Origin: Caldifarciminota bacterium
Lineage (GTDB): Bacteria > Hydrothermota > UBA3072 > B12-G15
Direction: 5' to 3'
Assembly: GCA_021163525.1 (NCBI GenBank)
Contig: JAGGTX010000042.1
Location: forward strand, 1-6,229
Length of the DNA stretch: 6,229 nucleotides
Position numbers and translations under genes: made by a program. This document shows, piece by piece, positions 6,169-6,229 of this stretch. The first letter of the stretch is position 1; every line of letters begins with the position of its first letter. The notes below the pieces were generated by a model. It made no database searches, was not told the DNA's origin, and saw only the letters and a list, made by a program, of their open reading frames with translations.

Positions 6169-6229
6169 ATGAACAGGGTACTCTTTGAGAAGAAACTCAA
6201 CAACAGGTTGATAAGGATTGTCCATGGAG
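6169..6229 (+). CDS. Start of a gene cut by the window edge, possibly a macro-domain protein
   Basis: An open frame begins with ATG 2 bases after the cyclophilin stop and reads MNRVLFEKKLNNRLIRIVHG before the window ends. A GTG at 6163, overlapping the stop as GTGA, is an in-frame alternative; neither has a clear Shine-Dalgarno, so coupled translation is likely. The pattern VLFE-K-(x)n-hydrophobic strand-x-G resembles, from memory, the first strand of macro-domain (ADP-ribose-binding) proteins such as archaeal Af1521, where the sequence continues GDIT. The visible part ends just before the diagnostic motif, so this is a suggestion only. That the gene exists is more certain than its family. 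Confidence 0.5.
   Translation, partial: MNRVLFEKKLNNRLIRIVHG

Overview
The window holds six consecutive genes on the + strand, very tightly packed (gaps of 2 to 28 bases, one overlap of 26 bases), preceded by a 189-base non-coding lead. No convincing gene lies on the - strand, and I found no transfer RNA, ribosomal RNA, transposon or CRISPR array. Base composition is roughly 40% G+C by eye. Arginine is encoded mostly by AGA/AGG, a habit common in thermophiles. A lipoprotein and a probable beta-barrel protein suggest a diderm bacterium. The style (short signal peptides, AAGGAGG ribosome sites, compact gene strings) would fit a thermophilic or candidate-phylum lineage, but I cannot name a taxon from the sequence.

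Layout. Bases 1-189 hold a perfect 10-bp hairpin at the left edge, a pyrimidine-rich and almost G-free tract, and a possible promoter with palindromes ending at the first start codon. Bases 190-2277 encode a Wzc-type polysaccharide co-polymerase fused to a tyrosine autokinase. Bases 2281-4131 encode a glutamine-dependent asparagine synthetase-family amidotransferase. Bases 4106-4405 encode a small DUF3467 protein overlapping it. Bases 4432-5562 encode an unrecognised protein that looks like an outer-membrane beta-barrel. Bases 5591-6166 encode a lipoprotein cyclophilin (peptidyl-prolyl isomerase). A gene starting at 6169 runs off the right edge and may be a macro-domain protein.

How they may work together (inference). 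The kinase controls assembly and chain length of an exported polysaccharide, and AsnB-like enzymes are frequent in surface-polysaccharide loci. The barrel and the lipoprotein isomerase are envelope proteins. The string therefore reads as an envelope/exopolysaccharide transcription unit, but no glycosyltransferase, flippase, polymerase or Wza-type exporter is visible here. The best candidate for something undescribed is the barrel-like protein together with its DUF3467 neighbour. Nothing in the window proves a new system.
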